Below, piece by piece: positions 41,617 to 50,601 of a stretch of DNA of 64,000 nt. The notes below the pieces were generated by a model. That model searched no databases, was not told the DNA's origin, and was given only the letters and a program-made list of their open reading frames with translations. Source of the DNA: DASXAQ01 sp036406615. Lineage in GTDB: Bacteria > Actinomycetota > UBA4738. The stretch spans positions 1 through 64,000 of the forward strand of contig DASXAQ010000020.1 of assembly GCA_036406615.1 (NCBI GenBank), read 5' to 3'. A program made the position numbers and the translations under genes. Each line of letters begins with the position of its first letter. Position 1 is the first letter of the stretch.

Positions 41617-42114
41617 ATGAACGGAGCCCGGGCGATCGTCCTGGTCGTCGACGACGATCCCGACCTGCAGCTGCTGTTGCGCTCGACCCTGCAGACGGAA
41701 GGGTACGAAGTCCGCAGCGCGACGGGCGCGCTGTCCGCCATGGACCGCATCCGCGAGGACCGGCCGCAGCTGGTGCTGCTCGACCTCATGATGCCGGAGG
41801 TGGACGGCTGGGCCGTGCTGGAGGCGCACGCTCGTGAGTTCGCGGACGAACGGGACGCTCCGAGGTTCATCGTCGTGTCCGCCAAGGCCGCCGACGAGGA
41901 CCGCGCTCGCGCGGTGGGGCTCGGCGCCGACGACTACGTGACCAAGCCGTTCGACCCTCGGGCGCTCGCGGGCGTCATCCGCGAGGTCCTGGCCAGGACC
42001 CGCGAGGAGGCCGAGGCGAACCGTCGGGCGCTGCTCGCCAGGTTGGCGGCCCGAGGCGCCGGGCGCGCCGGGGTCGGTCCGGACCAGGGCGCGCCCGCGG
42101 CCGAGGCCTCCTGA
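41617..42114 (+). CDS. Single-domain response regulator (CheY-like receiver)
   Basis: A 165-residue protein. The receiver covers about residues 6-125: acidic pair VVDDDPDLQLLL, phospho-Asp in LVLLDLMMPEVDGW, Thr/Ser at FIVVSAKAADE and Lys in DDYVTKPFDPRAL. An Ala/Arg-rich helical tail follows, with no DNA-binding output domain. No histidine kinase is adjacent, so it is an orphan receiver that probably acts by protein contact. Confidence 0.9.
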   Translation: MNGARAIVLVVDDDPDLQLLLRSTLQTEGYEVRSATGALSAMDRIREDRPQLVLLDLMMPEVDGWAVLEAHAREFADERDAPRFIVVSAKAADEDRARAVGLGADDYVTKPFDPRALAGVIREVLARTREEAEANRRALLARLAARGAGRAGVGPDQGAPAAEAS

Positions 42115-42284
42115 CCGGGTCCGACGCGGCCCCGATCCCTGCGACCGGGCGGGTCGCACCCCACGGCCGCCGGTGTGTGCCGATTGTGTGAACCTGCCGG
42201 GCACCCGAAACGAAATCAATCCCTTGCGCGTCGATCACCGAAGTACCAATCGAGACCGCCCCGAAGGAGGGAAGGGCAGCACCG

Positions 42285-42566
42285 ATGGCCGCCGAATCGT
42301 GGGACTACGGGTGGCAGTGGCGAGCGGCGTGCCGCGGCGAGGACGCCCACCTGTTCTTCCCGCCCAGCCACTTCGAGCGCTCCGAGGAGAAGCGCGGCCG
42401 CGAGCGCAAGGCCAGGGCCATCTGCGGCGGCTGCCCCGTCAGGGTCGAGTGTCTGGACTACGCGCTGCGCGTGCGCGAGTCGCACGGCGTCTGGGGCGGC
42501 CTGAACGAAGCCGAACGGCGAGCGCTGCTGCGAGAGCGCGAGAACCAGCTTCGATCCATCGGGTAG
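42285..42566 (+). CDS. WhiB family iron-sulfur transcriptional regulator
   Basis: A 93-residue Wbl protein, a family confined to actinobacteria and their phages. The four cluster ligands are Cys15 in WRAACRGEDAHLFF and the set AICGGCPVRVECLDYAL (C-x2-C-x5-C). GVWGGLNEAERR is the glycine-rich sigma-contact turn and basic residues follow. These proteins bind [4Fe-4S] and the sigma-A subunit. It has a real leader: GAAGGAGGGAAGGG lies 7-20 nt upstream of ATG 42285 in a 170-nt gap, unlike the leaderless genes around it. Which Wbl subclass is not certain. Confidence 0.95.
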   Translation: MAAESWDYGWQWRAACRGEDAHLFFPPSHFERSEEKRGRERKARAICGGCPVRVECLDYALRVRESHGVWGGLNEAERRALLRERENQLRSIG

Positions 42567-42617
42567 GCCGCGCGAGCCGGCGGGGCGCAGCAGCCGGCCC
42601 GGCGTCGCGGCCGGCGA

Positions 42618-44504
42618 TCATCCCCCGCCTCGAAGGACCCGAAGGTCCCCGCGACGCACCGTGACCCCCTGCGCATCCAGGTACTCGAGCAGCGGGACGG
42701 CGAACTTCCTGCTGGTGCCGAGCGCCTCGCGGAAGCTCGACACGCTGATCCCCTGTGCCGGACCTTCCGCGACGGCGCGACGCCCCCGATCCACCAGGTC
42801 GGGCGTCATCACGATGTCGGCCGAGACGCGCACCAGGCGTCCTTCCGCACACACGGCCGACAGCAGCTCCGGTTCGAAGCCTCGCGCGAACAGCTCGGCC
42901 ACGGTCGGCGGGGTGGGCTCCGCGGCGGCGACCGTGGCCGTCAACCGATCGGCCTCGGGGTTGCCTTCGGTCGTCGGGCGATGCGACGGCAGGCTCACCG
43001 TCGCGCCGGCGCGCGCGATCCGGCCGGTCCGCGCCAGGGAGTCGAAGACCTCGTCGGCCAGTCCCGGATCGGCCAGCAGCGGGTGGACGCGCGCCAGGAC
43101 CGGGCGCAGGCTCGGCGCGTCGACGCCTGCACGCAGCGGGTGCTCCGCGTGCTGGTCGCGCAGGTGCGCATCGATCTCGCCGCTCACGCGCTCCATGATC
43201 GAAGCGGCCGCCACCCACGGCCCGAGTCCCACGAGACGGGCGCCCTCCCCCGAGCTCACGGCCGCATCCACGCCGGTCAGCACCCGCACGTCGGCCGCGC
43301 GGACGACGCCGCGCTCCTCGACGAGCAGCGCCGCCAGCGCGCGCCGGTCGGTGGCGGCGCTTCGGGCGGCCAGGAAGTCGGCGTGGCCCGCCTCCCATCG
43401 ACGAGGGGGTTCCACGTCCAGCACGCGGCCGCCGGCGACGGTCTCGCGCCGGCCGACTTCGCGGAGCACGAACGCGTCGTGCACGTCGAGCACCAGCGGC
43501 TTGCTCACCGCGATCCGCGCCAACGCCGTGTCCCGGCCGGGCTCCAACCCGGGTGTTTGCGGCGGGAAGCGGACCCGCGCGTCGCTCTCGGCGGCGCCCA
43601 CGTGGATCTTGTACGCGCCCCTTGACGTGAGGCGGTGGGCCAGCCCGCGCACCGGCCACAGGACCACGTCGAACGTCGAGGTCGGCCGCCAGCGTCCCGC
43701 CTGCACCAGCGCGTCGCCACGGTCCAGGTCCGCCTTCGCCGTGCCCGCCAGGTTCACCGCGACGCGCGAGACGGGGCGCGCGACCTCAAGCGACCGCTTG
43801 TGCGTCTGCAGCCCCCGGATACGGGCGCGATGCCCGGACGGCAGGATCTGCGCCTCGTCACCGACCCGCAGCGGTCCGCCCGTGAGCGTGCCGGTGACCA
43901 CCGTCCCGGCGCCCCGGATCGTGAACGCGCGGTCGATGAACTGCCGCGGGCGACCGTCCGACTCGGGCGGCGGCGCGGCCGCCAGCATGGCGTCCAGGGC
44001 CGCGCGGAGCTCGTCCAGCCCCTCGCCGGTGACCGAGGAGCAGGCAACGATATCCACTCCCTGCAAAGCGGTGCCCTGCAGTCGTTCTCGGACCTCCTCG
44101 CGCCGCGCTTCCACGGTGGGCGGATCCACCGCGTCGCGCTTCGTGAGCGCGACGACGCCGCCGCGGGCTCCCAGCACGTCGACGATCTCCAGGTGCTCCT
44201 CGGACTGCGGCTTCCATCCCTCGTCGGCGGCGACCACGAACAACACCAGCCGCACGGGCCCCACCCCGGCGAGCATGTTGCGGATGAACCGTTCGTGGCC
44301 CGGCACGTCCACGAACCCAACCTCGCGGCCGGATGGCAGCGTCATCCACGCGAACCCAAGGTCGATCGTGAGCCCGCGGCGCTTCTCCTCGGCGAAGCGG
44401 TCGGGGTCGATGCCGGTGAGCGCAACGATCAAGGAGGACTTGCCGTGGTCCACGTGGCCCGCGGTGGCCACGACGTGAAGCGGCGCGAGGGACGGGTCGC
44501 TCAC
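42618..44504 (-). CDS. selB: Selenocysteine-specific elongation factor SelB
   Basis: A 628-residue SelB, which brings Sec-tRNA to UGA codons marked by SECIS elements. G motifs: VVATAGHVDHGKSSL, VGFVDVPGHERFIRNML (G3) and VALTKRDAVD (G4). EF-Tu-like domains II-III follow, and the C-terminal winged helices (about residues 380-628) end in SVSSFREALGTSRKFAVPLL, the usual SelB tail that binds mRNA. GTG 44504 overlaps the selA stop (GTGA). No tRNA-Sec gene (selC) or selD is in the window. Confidence 0.94.
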   Translation of the reverse strand: MSDPSLAPLHVVATAGHVDHGKSSLIVALTGIDPDRFAEEKRRGLTIDLGFAWMTLPSGREVGFVDVPGHERFIRNMLAGVGPVRLVLFVVAADEGWKPQSEEHLEIVDVLGARGGVVALTKRDAVDPPTVEARREEVRERLQGTALQGVDIVACSSVTGEGLDELRAALDAMLAAAPPPESDGRPRQFIDRAFTIRGAGTVVTGTLTGGPLRVGDEAQILPSGHRARIRGLQTHKRSLEVARPVSRVAVNLAGTAKADLDRGDALVQAGRWRPTSTFDVVLWPVRGLAHRLTSRGAYKIHVGAAESDARVRFPPQTPGLEPGRDTALARIAVSKPLVLDVHDAFVLREVGRRETVAGGRVLDVEPPRRWEAGHADFLAARSAATDRRALAALLVEERGVVRAADVRVLTGVDAAVSSGEGARLVGLGPWVAAASIMERVSGEIDAHLRDQHAEHPLRAGVDAPSLRPVLARVHPLLADPGLADEVFDSLARTGRIARAGATVSLPSHRPTTEGNPEADRLTATVAAAEPTPPTVAELFARGFEPELLSAVCAEGRLVRVSADIVMTPDLVDRGRRAVAEGPAQGISVSSFREALGTSRKFAVPLLEYLDAQGVTVRRGDLRVLRGGG

Positions 44505-45889
44505 CGCGCGCCGAGCGCGTGTTCGACCGCGCGGGCCAGGCGCGCATCGTCGCCGGGCGCGACCGTTCGAAGGTCGAACGCCACCACGCCGTCGCCGGTT
44601 CGGCAGAACACCGCGGGACGGCCGGTTCGAAGTGATGCTGCGGTCTCCTCCGGTCGCTCGGTGGGGACGACGACCAGCACCGACGCCACGGGATGGCCCG
44701 GCAGCGCGCCGCCCCCGAACGCACCGTCGCCGCGCTCGACGAACGCGCCGGGAAGGCGTTCGGCGAGCGCGGCCGCGCGGGTTCGAAGTGCGCGCACCGA
44801 CGCGCCGAGCGCCGACCACAGTGGAATCTCGTCCCTCCGGCCGGACGCGTACAGGCGAAGCGTTGCCTCCAGCGCGGCCAGGGTCATCTTGTCCAGTCGA
44901 ACCGCGCGCGCGATGGGATGGCGCCGCAGCGTGGCGACCAGGTCGGCACGGCCGGCCACGATGCCGGCCTGCGGGCCGCCCAGGAGCTTGTCGCCGGAGA
45001 AGCAGACCAGGTCGGCGCCCTCCCGCAGGGCCTCGCGAACCGAGGGCTCGTCCCGCGGCACGCCCGGGTAGCGCTCGAGCAGTCCGCTGCCGACGTCGAA
45101 CACCAATGGGATTCCCGCTGCGGCCGTGATCTTCGAGAGTTCTTGTGGCGCAACCGTATTGGTGAAGCCAACGACGCGATAGTTGCTGGGGTGCACCTTC
45201 AGGATCAGGCCGGTCTTCGCCGTGACGGCACGGCGGTAGTCGGTGGCGCGGGTTCGATTCGTCGTGCCGACCTCGACCAGCTTGGCTCCGGAAGCGGCCA
45301 TGATCTCCGGCAGGCGGAACTCGCCGCCGATCTCGATCAGCTCGCCGCGGGAGACCAGCACCTCCCTTCGGGTCGCGAGCGCCGCCAGCGAAAGCAGCAG
45401 GCCCGCTGCGTTGTTGTTCACGCAGATCGCGTCCGGCGCGCCGGTGAGCGCACAGACCATCCGCTCGGCGCGCGCGGTGCGCCGGCCGCGCGACCCGGTC
45501 GACCGGTCCACCTCCAGGTCGGAGTAGCCGGCCGCCACCCGCGAGACCGCCCGCACGGCGGCGCCGGCCAGCGGTGCGCGGCCGAGACCCGTGTGCAGCA
45601 GCACGCCGGTCGCGTTCAGCGCCTCGGAGACCCCCGCCCACTCCCGCGCCGTTCGCTCGACGGCGTTGGCGAGGATCGCGTCGGCCTCCGGCGGCTCCCG
45701 GCCGCGCGCGGCCGCCGCTCGGGCCGCCCGAAGCGACTCCGTCAGCGACGCCTTGAGCAGCGGTCGGCCGAAGCGCGCAGTGGCCCGGCGTCCGGCCTCG
45801 GAGCGCAACAGCGCATCGACGGACGGCAGCGACCGCCGCCGGTCCGAGGGGACCGGCGTGCGCTTCGACCGCGCCGTTGATTGGACCAT
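44501..45889 (-). CDS. selA: L-seryl-tRNA(Sec) selenium transferase SelA
   Basis: A 462-residue PLP enzyme that converts Ser-tRNA(Sec) to Sec-tRNA(Sec). It shows LPSVDALLRSEAG at the N-terminus, ALNATGVLLHTGLGRAPL (SelA signature), VNNNAAGLLLSLAALA and the PLP lysine in CFSGDKLLGGPQAGI at about residue 290. The length matches bacterial SelA. ATG 45889 lies 9 nt after TATGCT. It is the first gene of selA-selB and is divergent from nuoD. Confidence 0.95.
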   Translation of the reverse strand: MVQSTARSKRTPVPSDRRRSLPSVDALLRSEAGRRATARFGRPLLKASLTESLRAARAAAARGREPPEADAILANAVERTAREWAGVSEALNATGVLLHTGLGRAPLAGAAVRAVSRVAAGYSDLEVDRSTGSRGRRTARAERMVCALTGAPDAICVNNNAAGLLLSLAALATRREVLVSRGELIEIGGEFRLPEIMAASGAKLVEVGTTNRTRATDYRRAVTAKTGLILKVHPSNYRVVGFTNTVAPQELSKITAAAGIPLVFDVGSGLLERYPGVPRDEPSVREALREGADLVCFSGDKLLGGPQAGIVAGRADLVATLRRHPIARAVRLDKMTLAALEATLRLYASGRRDEIPLWSALGASVRALRTRAAALAERLPGAFVERGDGAFGGGALPGHPVASVLVVVPTERPEETAASLRTGRPAVFCRTGDGVVAFDLRTVAPGDDARLARAVEHALGAR

Positions 45890-45898
45890 GCCGGCCCG

Positions 45899-45924
45899 AG
45901 CATAGCCCCCTGCTCTGTTAGGCT
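45899..45924. promoter_or_regulatory. Divergent leaderless promoters of selA and nuoD
   Basis: TATGCT (45904-45899, minus) lies 9 nt before the selA ATG. TAGGCT (45919-45924, plus) lies 9 nt before the nuoD ATG. The two -10 boxes are 14 bp apart, so RNA polymerase could not use both at once. Confidence 0.55.
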
Positions 45925-45933
45925 CGGCCTCGG

Positions 45934-47121
45934 ATGGACACGCAGGAACGCCTCGCGTACTCGTCGAGCGCGGACGCCTGGATGCTGCGAGGCGGCGGCA
46001 TCGATGTCGTCGTCGAGGGAGCCCTCAACACCGAGGAGATGATCCTCAACATCGGGCCGCAGCACCCGTCGACCCACGGCGTGCTCCGCATCGTGCTGGA
46101 GCTGGACGGCGAGCGGATCGTGCGGGCCGAGCCGGTGATCGGCTACATGCACCGCGCCGCGGAGAAGCTGGCCGAGTACCGCGACCCCAAGCAGGTCATG
46201 GTGCTGATGAACCGCCACGACTGGCTGTCCGCGTTCAACAACGAGCTCGGCTGGGTGCTGGCGTGCGAGCGGCTGATGGAGATCGACGTGCCCGAGCGCG
46301 CGCGCTGGATCCGAACCATGGTCGCCGAGTGGAACCGCATCCTGAACCACCTCATGTTCTGCGGCTCGTTCCCGCTGGAGCTCGGCGCGATGACGCCGAT
46401 GTTCTACGCGTTCCGCGAGCGCGAGATGATCCAGGCGCTGCTCGAGTCGGCGACGGGCGCGCGCATGCACCACTCGTACGCGCGCATCGGCGGCTTGAAG
46501 GACGACCTGCCGCGCGGGTTCCTGCAGCAGTCGGCCGAGACGCTGAAGTGGGTGCGGGCCAAGCTCCGCGACTTCGAGACGCTGGTCATGGGCAACGAGA
46601 TCATCTTCGCCCGCACGCGCAACATCGGGGTGCTTCCGCCAGAGGCGGCGGTGTCCTACGGATGCTCCGGGCCGGTGCTGCAGGCGTCCGGGGTCGCGAT
46701 GGACGCGCGCAGGGACGAGCCGTACGAGAAGTACGACGAGGTCGAGTTCGACGTGCCGGTCGGCACCGTCGGCGATTCGTACGACCGGCTGTGGGTGCTC
46801 GTGCAGCGGATGTGGGAGTCCTGCCGGATCATCGAGCAGTGCATGGACAAGCTGCCGCCCGGGCAGTTCGTCGCGGCGAAGCTCCCCAAGCGCATGAAGA
46901 TTCCCGAGGGCGAGATCTACGTCCGCACCGAGAACCCGCTCGGGCTGATGGGCTACTACGTGGTGGGCGACGGCGGCGAGTCGCCGTACCGACTCAAGAT
47001 GCGCACGGCGTCGTTCTCGAACGTCTCGATGATCGCGGCCCTGCTGCCCGGCTCGCTGATGCCGGATCTGATCTCGGTCCTGGGCAGCGTGTTCTTCGTC
47101 GTCGGCGACGTCGACTGCTGA
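45934..47121 (+). CDS. nuoD: NADH-quinone oxidoreductase subunit D (stand-alone)
   Basis: A 395-residue NuoD/49-kDa subunit, part of the quinone site of complex I at the inner membrane. NIGPQHPSTHGVLRIVLEL, EPVIGYMHRAAEKLAEYRD, SAFNNELGWVLACERL, ILNHLMFCGSFPLELGA and GPVLQASGVAMDARRDEPY are all standard, and the chain ends FFVVGDVDC near the usual terminus. No other nuo gene is adjacent, which is odd since nuoD normally lies in nuoA-N. It may belong to a scattered complex I or be an extra copy. Confidence 0.94.
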   Translation: MDTQERLAYSSSADAWMLRGGGIDVVVEGALNTEEMILNIGPQHPSTHGVLRIVLELDGERIVRAEPVIGYMHRAAEKLAEYRDPKQVMVLMNRHDWLSAFNNELGWVLACERLMEIDVPERARWIRTMVAEWNRILNHLMFCGSFPLELGAMTPMFYAFREREMIQALLESATGARMHHSYARIGGLKDDLPRGFLQQSAETLKWVRAKLRDFETLVMGNEIIFARTRNIGVLPPEAAVSYGCSGPVLQASGVAMDARRDEPYEKYDEVEFDVPVGTVGDSYDRLWVLVQRMWESCRIIEQCMDKLPPGQFVAAKLPKRMKIPEGEIYVRTENPLGLMGYYVVGDGGESPYRLKMRTASFSNVSMIAALLPGSLMPDLISVLGSVFFVVGDVDC

Positions 47122-47136
47122 CGCCCGGCCGGCGAA

Positions 47137-47153
47137 CGGGCTCTTCGAGCCCG
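47137..47153. terminator. Hairpin between convergent nuoD and small membrane-protein gene
   Basis: CGGGCTC pairs with GAGCCCG around TTC, 16 nt after the nuoD stop and 2 nt from the stop of the facing gene. There is no U-run on either side. Confidence 0.5.
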
Positions 47154-47154
47154 G

Positions 47155-47313
47155 CTACTCCTGCGACTGCGACGCGGCCTTGGCCGCTGCCTTCGCGTCG
47201 GCCTTGGCCCTGGCCTTGTCCTGCTTGGCCTGCTTGTCGCCGCCGAGCAGCCACGCGACGAGGATGGGGATGCCGATGATCAGGATCAGGAAGATCGCCG
47301 CTTGGATGACCAT
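47155..47313 (-). CDS. 52-residue single-helix membrane protein with Lys/Ala-rich tail
   Basis: ATG 47313 is preceded by AAAGGA at about 10 nt. The product begins MVIQAAIFLILIIGIPILVA, a clear membrane helix, continues WLLGGDKQAKQDKARAK, and ends in an Ala/Lys-rich, probably helical, cytosolic tail ending SQSQE. The frame is complete and shows strong coding-like composition. I do not recognise a family. It lies between nuoD (convergent) and MidA (upstream, co-directional, 27 nt away), so a link to complex I biogenesis is possible but unproven. Confidence 0.7.
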   Translation of the reverse strand: MVIQAAIFLILIIGIPILVAWLLGGDKQAKQDKARAKADAKAAAKAASQSQE

Positions 47314-47340
47314 GCGTCACCGTCCTTTCGGGCTCACATC

Positions 47341-48456
47341 CTAGCCCTCCGGGAAGCCGGGCGGGAGGGCGTCCGGGTTCACCCCCGCGCCGAGGCATAG
47401 GACGGCGAACCCGCCGAGCCCCGCCGGATCGACCAGCAGCCGGGCGGCGTTGCGCTCGGAGTACCGGCGCGCGGCGTCGACGCCCCGGCGCTCCCGCTGG
47501 GCCAGGCCCTGCTCGGACAGGGCGGCTCGGTCCCATTCGGCGAACCCGAGCGACCGCAGCAGGTCGCGCTGGGAGACCGGTCCCCACGCCGACAGCCCGC
47601 GCGCGCGGGCCCGTACCGCGATCTCGTCGAAATCCACGCCCGCGGTGATGTCCTGCGTGCCGGGGTGCGACAGCACGTCGGCGAGCGCCCGGTGGCGGCG
47701 GTACCCGTGGACGGCGTCGCGCGCGTCGGCGCCCGGCGGGGCCGCGTAGTCGACGAGTACCGCGTAGCCGCGCCGAAGCGTCCGCGCGAGCGCATCGACG
47801 AACTCCCACGCTCCGGTGGGCACGACGCGCTCCGTCCCGGGCGCGAGCGACTCCCCGGCCAGCCGGACCGCGTCGAGCGACGGCGCGCCCTCGACGAACG
47901 TCAGCGCGTCGCCGTCGAGACCGACCAGGACCTCGCGGACTTCGCCGTCGGCCCGGCGCGCCACCCGGTGGAAGGGGAGGTTGTCCAGCAGCTCGTTGGC
48001 CAGGACGACGCCCTCGAGCGGCGACAGTTCGGCGAGCGACGCCGCCCACGTGAGCTCGTCGCCCGAGCGACCCTTCGAGGCGGACGCGGCGTCCATCGAT
48101 CGCTCGATCGCGACGAAGGAGGCCGCGCGGCCAAGCGTGGAGTCCCCCGAAAGCGCGCCGGCGATGGTTCGAAGCAGCGTGGCGTCGCCCGCACCCACGT
48201 CGACGACGCGAAACGCCCCGGGGCGCCCGAGCGCGTCCCACGCCGCGGTCGCGAATCCGGCCAGCAGCGTGCCGAACGCCGGCGAAACGTGCGGCGACGT
48301 GACGAAGTCTCCCTCGACGCCCGCGGGGTGCGGCGCTCGGCGCGCGTAGTAGCCGCCCTCCGGGTCGTACAGCGCGATCTCCATGAACTCGGCGAAGGAG
48401 ATCGGCCCCCGCCGCGTGATCTGGTCGAGGATGCGCCGGTGCGCGGGCGTCGTCAT
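47341..48456 (-). CDS. SAM-dependent methyltransferase, MidA/NDUFAF7 family
   Basis: A 371-residue protein of the DUF185/MidA family. PISFAEFMEIALYDPEGGYY and GDFVTSPHVSPAFGTLLAG are the family N-terminus. FRVVDVGAGDATLLRTIA is the SAM motif I, and VVLANELLDNLPFHRV and VLVDYAAPPG follow. The eukaryotic homologue NDUFAF7 dimethylates an Arg of the NuoD homologue (NDUFS2) during complex I assembly. NuoD lies next door here, which supports the same role. ATG 48456 follows CATCAT by 6 nt. Confidence 0.88.
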   Translation of the reverse strand: MTTPAHRRILDQITRRGPISFAEFMEIALYDPEGGYYARRAPHPAGVEGDFVTSPHVSPAFGTLLAGFATAAWDALGRPGAFRVVDVGAGDATLLRTIAGALSGDSTLGRAASFVAIERSMDAASASKGRSGDELTWAASLAELSPLEGVVLANELLDNLPFHRVARRADGEVREVLVGLDGDALTFVEGAPSLDAVRLAGESLAPGTERVVPTGAWEFVDALARTLRRGYAVLVDYAAPPGADARDAVHGYRRHRALADVLSHPGTQDITAGVDFDEIAVRARARGLSAWGPVSQRDLLRSLGFAEWDRAALSEQGLAQRERRGVDAARRYSERNAARLLVDPAGLGGFAVLCLGAGVNPDALPPGFPEG

Positions 48457-48509
48457 CGGGCCATGATGGCCGATGCGGTCGCCGACCGGTCGTCTGGCAA
48501 GATGGTCGG

Positions 48510-49130
48510 ATGGACGCTCCGCGCGCCGCGGCGGCGATGGTCGTGGTCCGGGCCGCCGCCGGCGCTGAGACCGGGGGCATCGAGGTGCTGGTCGCCCGGC
48601 GTTCGACGCGGAGCCGGTTCGCACCCGGCTACGTCGTGTTCCCCGGCGGCGCCCTCGATCCCGGCGACGACGGCCTGGCCCTCGCATGGTTCGGGGAGCC
48701 CGCCCGTCCCTCGCTGTCCTGCGCGCTCCGCGAGCTGGTCGAGGAGGTGGGCCTGTCCGTCGCGGGCTGCTCGGTGGTGGAGGCGCCCGAGCGCCGGCCG
48801 CGTGTCGAACCGCCGCTGCCCGACCTGGCCGCGTTCCACGAGATGGCCAGGTGGGTCGCGCCGGAGTTCCTGCCGGTCCGTTTCGACGCGCGGTTCTTCG
48901 CGGTCGTGGCGGGGCCGGGGCTGCGCCCGTCGCCCGATGGGGTGGAGATCGACGACGCGTGGTGGGCGCGGCCGGGCGATGTGGTGCGACGGTCGGTGGA
49001 GGGGTCCGTCTCGCTGGCATGGCCGACGCTGTGCATGCTGGAGGCGCTTACGGCGTGCCGCACGGTCGACGAAGCGTTGGACCTTCGTGTATCGCAGGTT
49101 CCGCCGCCGCTGGAGCGCAGCGCCCCGTGA
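48510..49130 (+). CDS. Nudix hydrolase family protein (NUDT19-like)
   Basis: A 206-residue protein with AAAMVVVRAAAG, VLVARRSTRSRFAPGYVVFP and a split Nudix box: GGALDPGDDG, an insertion, then CALRELVEEVGL, which keeps RExxEExG. NUDT19/RP2-like members hydrolyse CoA and related diphosphates. It starts at ATG 48510 with CAAGAT 6 nt upstream (weak -10) and overlaps the metallo-beta-lactamase gene (GTGA), so both are translated together. Confidence 0.83.
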   Translation: MDAPRAAAAMVVVRAAAGAETGGIEVLVARRSTRSRFAPGYVVFPGGALDPGDDGLALAWFGEPARPSLSCALRELVEEVGLSVAGCSVVEAPERRPRVEPPLPDLAAFHEMARWVAPEFLPVRFDARFFAVVAGPGLRPSPDGVEIDDAWWARPGDVVRRSVEGSVSLAWPTLCMLEALTACRTVDEALDLRVSQVPPPLERSAP

Positions 49131-50026
49131 GCGGCTCGAGCCGTCCGGTCGCGCGCGTCCTGGCGCCGAACCCGGGGCCGATGACCCTGGAGGGGACGAA
49201 CACGTGGATCGTCGGGCGCGAGCCGGCGCTCGTCATCGATCCGGGGCCGGACGATCGGGGTCACCTTGGGGAGGTCGCCGGCCGCGCTGGGCGCGTGGCC
49301 GCCATCCTGCTCACCCACCATCACCCGGACCACGCGCCCGGCGCGGCGGCCCTCGCGTCGATGACCGGCGCGAACGTGATGGCGCTTCGGCCGGTGGCGG
49401 GCGAAGGAAGGCTGCGCGACGGGGAAACGATCGAGGCCGGCGGCGTTCGGCTCGCCGTCGTCTCGACGCCGGGGCACACGCAGGACCACGTCACGTTCCA
49501 CGAGCCGGACCTGCGCGCGCTGTTCACCGGCGATGCGGTCCTGGGCCGAGGCACCAGCGTGATCGACCCGCCCGAAGGCGACCTGTCCGCGTACCTGAGA
49601 TCGCTCGAGCGCATGGTGGCGCTTCGCCCGAGCGTCCTGTACCCGGGACACGGTCCGGCCGTGTGGTCGGCGATGGACAAGCTGACGGAGTACGTCCGGC
49701 ACCGTCAGGAGCGCGAGCGGCAGGTGCTGGAAGGCTTGGAAGGCGGCGCGCGCACGCCGGGCGAACTCGTGCCCGCCATCTACGCCGACTATCCGGCCGA
49801 GCTGCATCCGCTCGCGGAGCGCTCGGTGCTCGCCCACCTGCTGAAGCTCGAACGCGAGGGCCGGGCTGCCAGGGTCGGCAAGCCTTCCGACGACCGGTTC
49901 GAGGTGTCGACGCCGCGCGCGTGCGCGCGATGCGGACGCCCCGCGCCGCCGCGCGCGACGCTGTGCGGCCGGTGCAGCCTGGCTGTGCTTCAAGAGGCGC
50001 CGGGCGCGGGCGAGGCGACGACGTAG
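49127..50026 (+). CDS. Metallo-beta-lactamase fold hydrolase (LACTB2-like) with C-terminal Cys pair motif
   Basis: A 299-residue MBL-fold protein. PGPMTLEGTNTWIVGREPAL is typical of the LACTB2 group. The metal motif ILLTHHHPDHAPGA (HxHxDH), STPGHTQDHVTFHEP, LFTGDAVLGRGTSV and VLYPGHGPAV give the remaining ligands. A winged-helix-like region and a zinc-ribbon-like end (CARCGRPAPPRATLCGRC) follow. LACTB2 relatives act as endoribonucleases or thioester hydrolases; the substrate here is not known. Its 3' end overlaps the facing Crp-like gene by 37 nt. Confidence 0.85.
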   Translation: MSGSSRPVARVLAPNPGPMTLEGTNTWIVGREPALVIDPGPDDRGHLGEVAGRAGRVAAILLTHHHPDHAPGAAALASMTGANVMALRPVAGEGRLRDGETIEAGGVRLAVVSTPGHTQDHVTFHEPDLRALFTGDAVLGRGTSVIDPPEGDLSAYLRSLERMVALRPSVLYPGHGPAVWSAMDKLTEYVRHRQERERQVLEGLEGGARTPGELVPAIYADYPAELHPLAERSVLAHLLKLEREGRAARVGKPSDDRFEVSTPRACARCGRPAPPRATLCGRCSLAVLQEAPGAGEATT

Positions 50027-50601
50027 CGTCCGTCCATCCATCGGACCATCCCGCGCGTTCGAAGGGCTCCCAGCGCCCGGTTCACGCTCTCCCTGGTCGC
50101 CCCGGCCATCGCCGCCAGCAGGTCCTGGCGGATGGGGAGTTCGACGCGAACCCATGCGCCGCCGGCGGCGGTGCCGTGGACCCGCGTGCCGTGGTCGCGG
50201 GCGAGGTCGCGGAGCGCGGCCAGCACGCGATCGGCGACGGGCAGCGTGAGCGCCGCCGCGAGGCGGCGTTCGGCATCGAGCAGTCGTTCGTGCAGGCGCT
50301 CCGCCAGCCACGCCGCGGTCTCGATGTCGGACGCGGCCGCTCCCGCCAGTCGCCCGGGCGACATGAGCGCCACCGCGGCGTCCACGACCGCGCAGACCTC
50401 GGGCCGGGCTGGGCGGGCGAACCCCCCGTCGGCCGGCCATTCGAATCCGAGCGGCGCGCCGGCCGGGTCGACGCGCCCAGGCGGGAGCGCCGCCTCCAGG
50501 CCGAACAGCTTCCCGGGGCCGAGCACCGCGGTGACGGCGCGGCATCCCGAGGCCGCGGGCCAGGACAGGGCGATCGCTCCCGACGCCACGACGCCGGCCA
50601 C
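49990..50601 (-). CDS. Crp/Fnr family transcriptional regulator (N-terminus uncertain)
   Basis: At least 203 residues. The C-terminal Crp-type helix-turn-helix is clear (LPIRQDLLAAMAGATRESVN, then RALGALRTRGMVRW). The effector-domain core VTAVLGPGKLFGLEAALPPG is present. The first canonical start (GTG 50601) begins inside the cNMP-type beta-roll: the same frame reads on upstream as sensible sequence (ARVRELIGARVVRIPAGPA) to a TAG at 50772, with no ATG, GTG or TTG in between. A non-canonical start (CTG 50664) or a frameshift is therefore possible. Predicted to bind DNA and a small ligand. Confidence 0.78.
   Translation of the reverse strand: MAGVVASGAIALSWPAASGCRAVTAVLGPGKLFGLEAALPPGRVDPAGAPLGFEWPADGGFARPARPEVCAVVDAAVALMSPGRLAGAAASDIETAAWLAERLHERLLDAERRLAAALTLPVADRVLAALRDLARDHGTRVHGTAAGGAWVRVELPIRQDLLAAMAGATRESVNRALGALRTRGMVRWMDGRYVVASPAPGAS

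Noticed and set aside
42567..42617. A search for tRNA-Sec (selC) next to selB.
   Set aside because: The gap is only about 50 nt and shows no tRNA-like arms. No other gap near selA/selB can hold a tRNA of about 95 nt.
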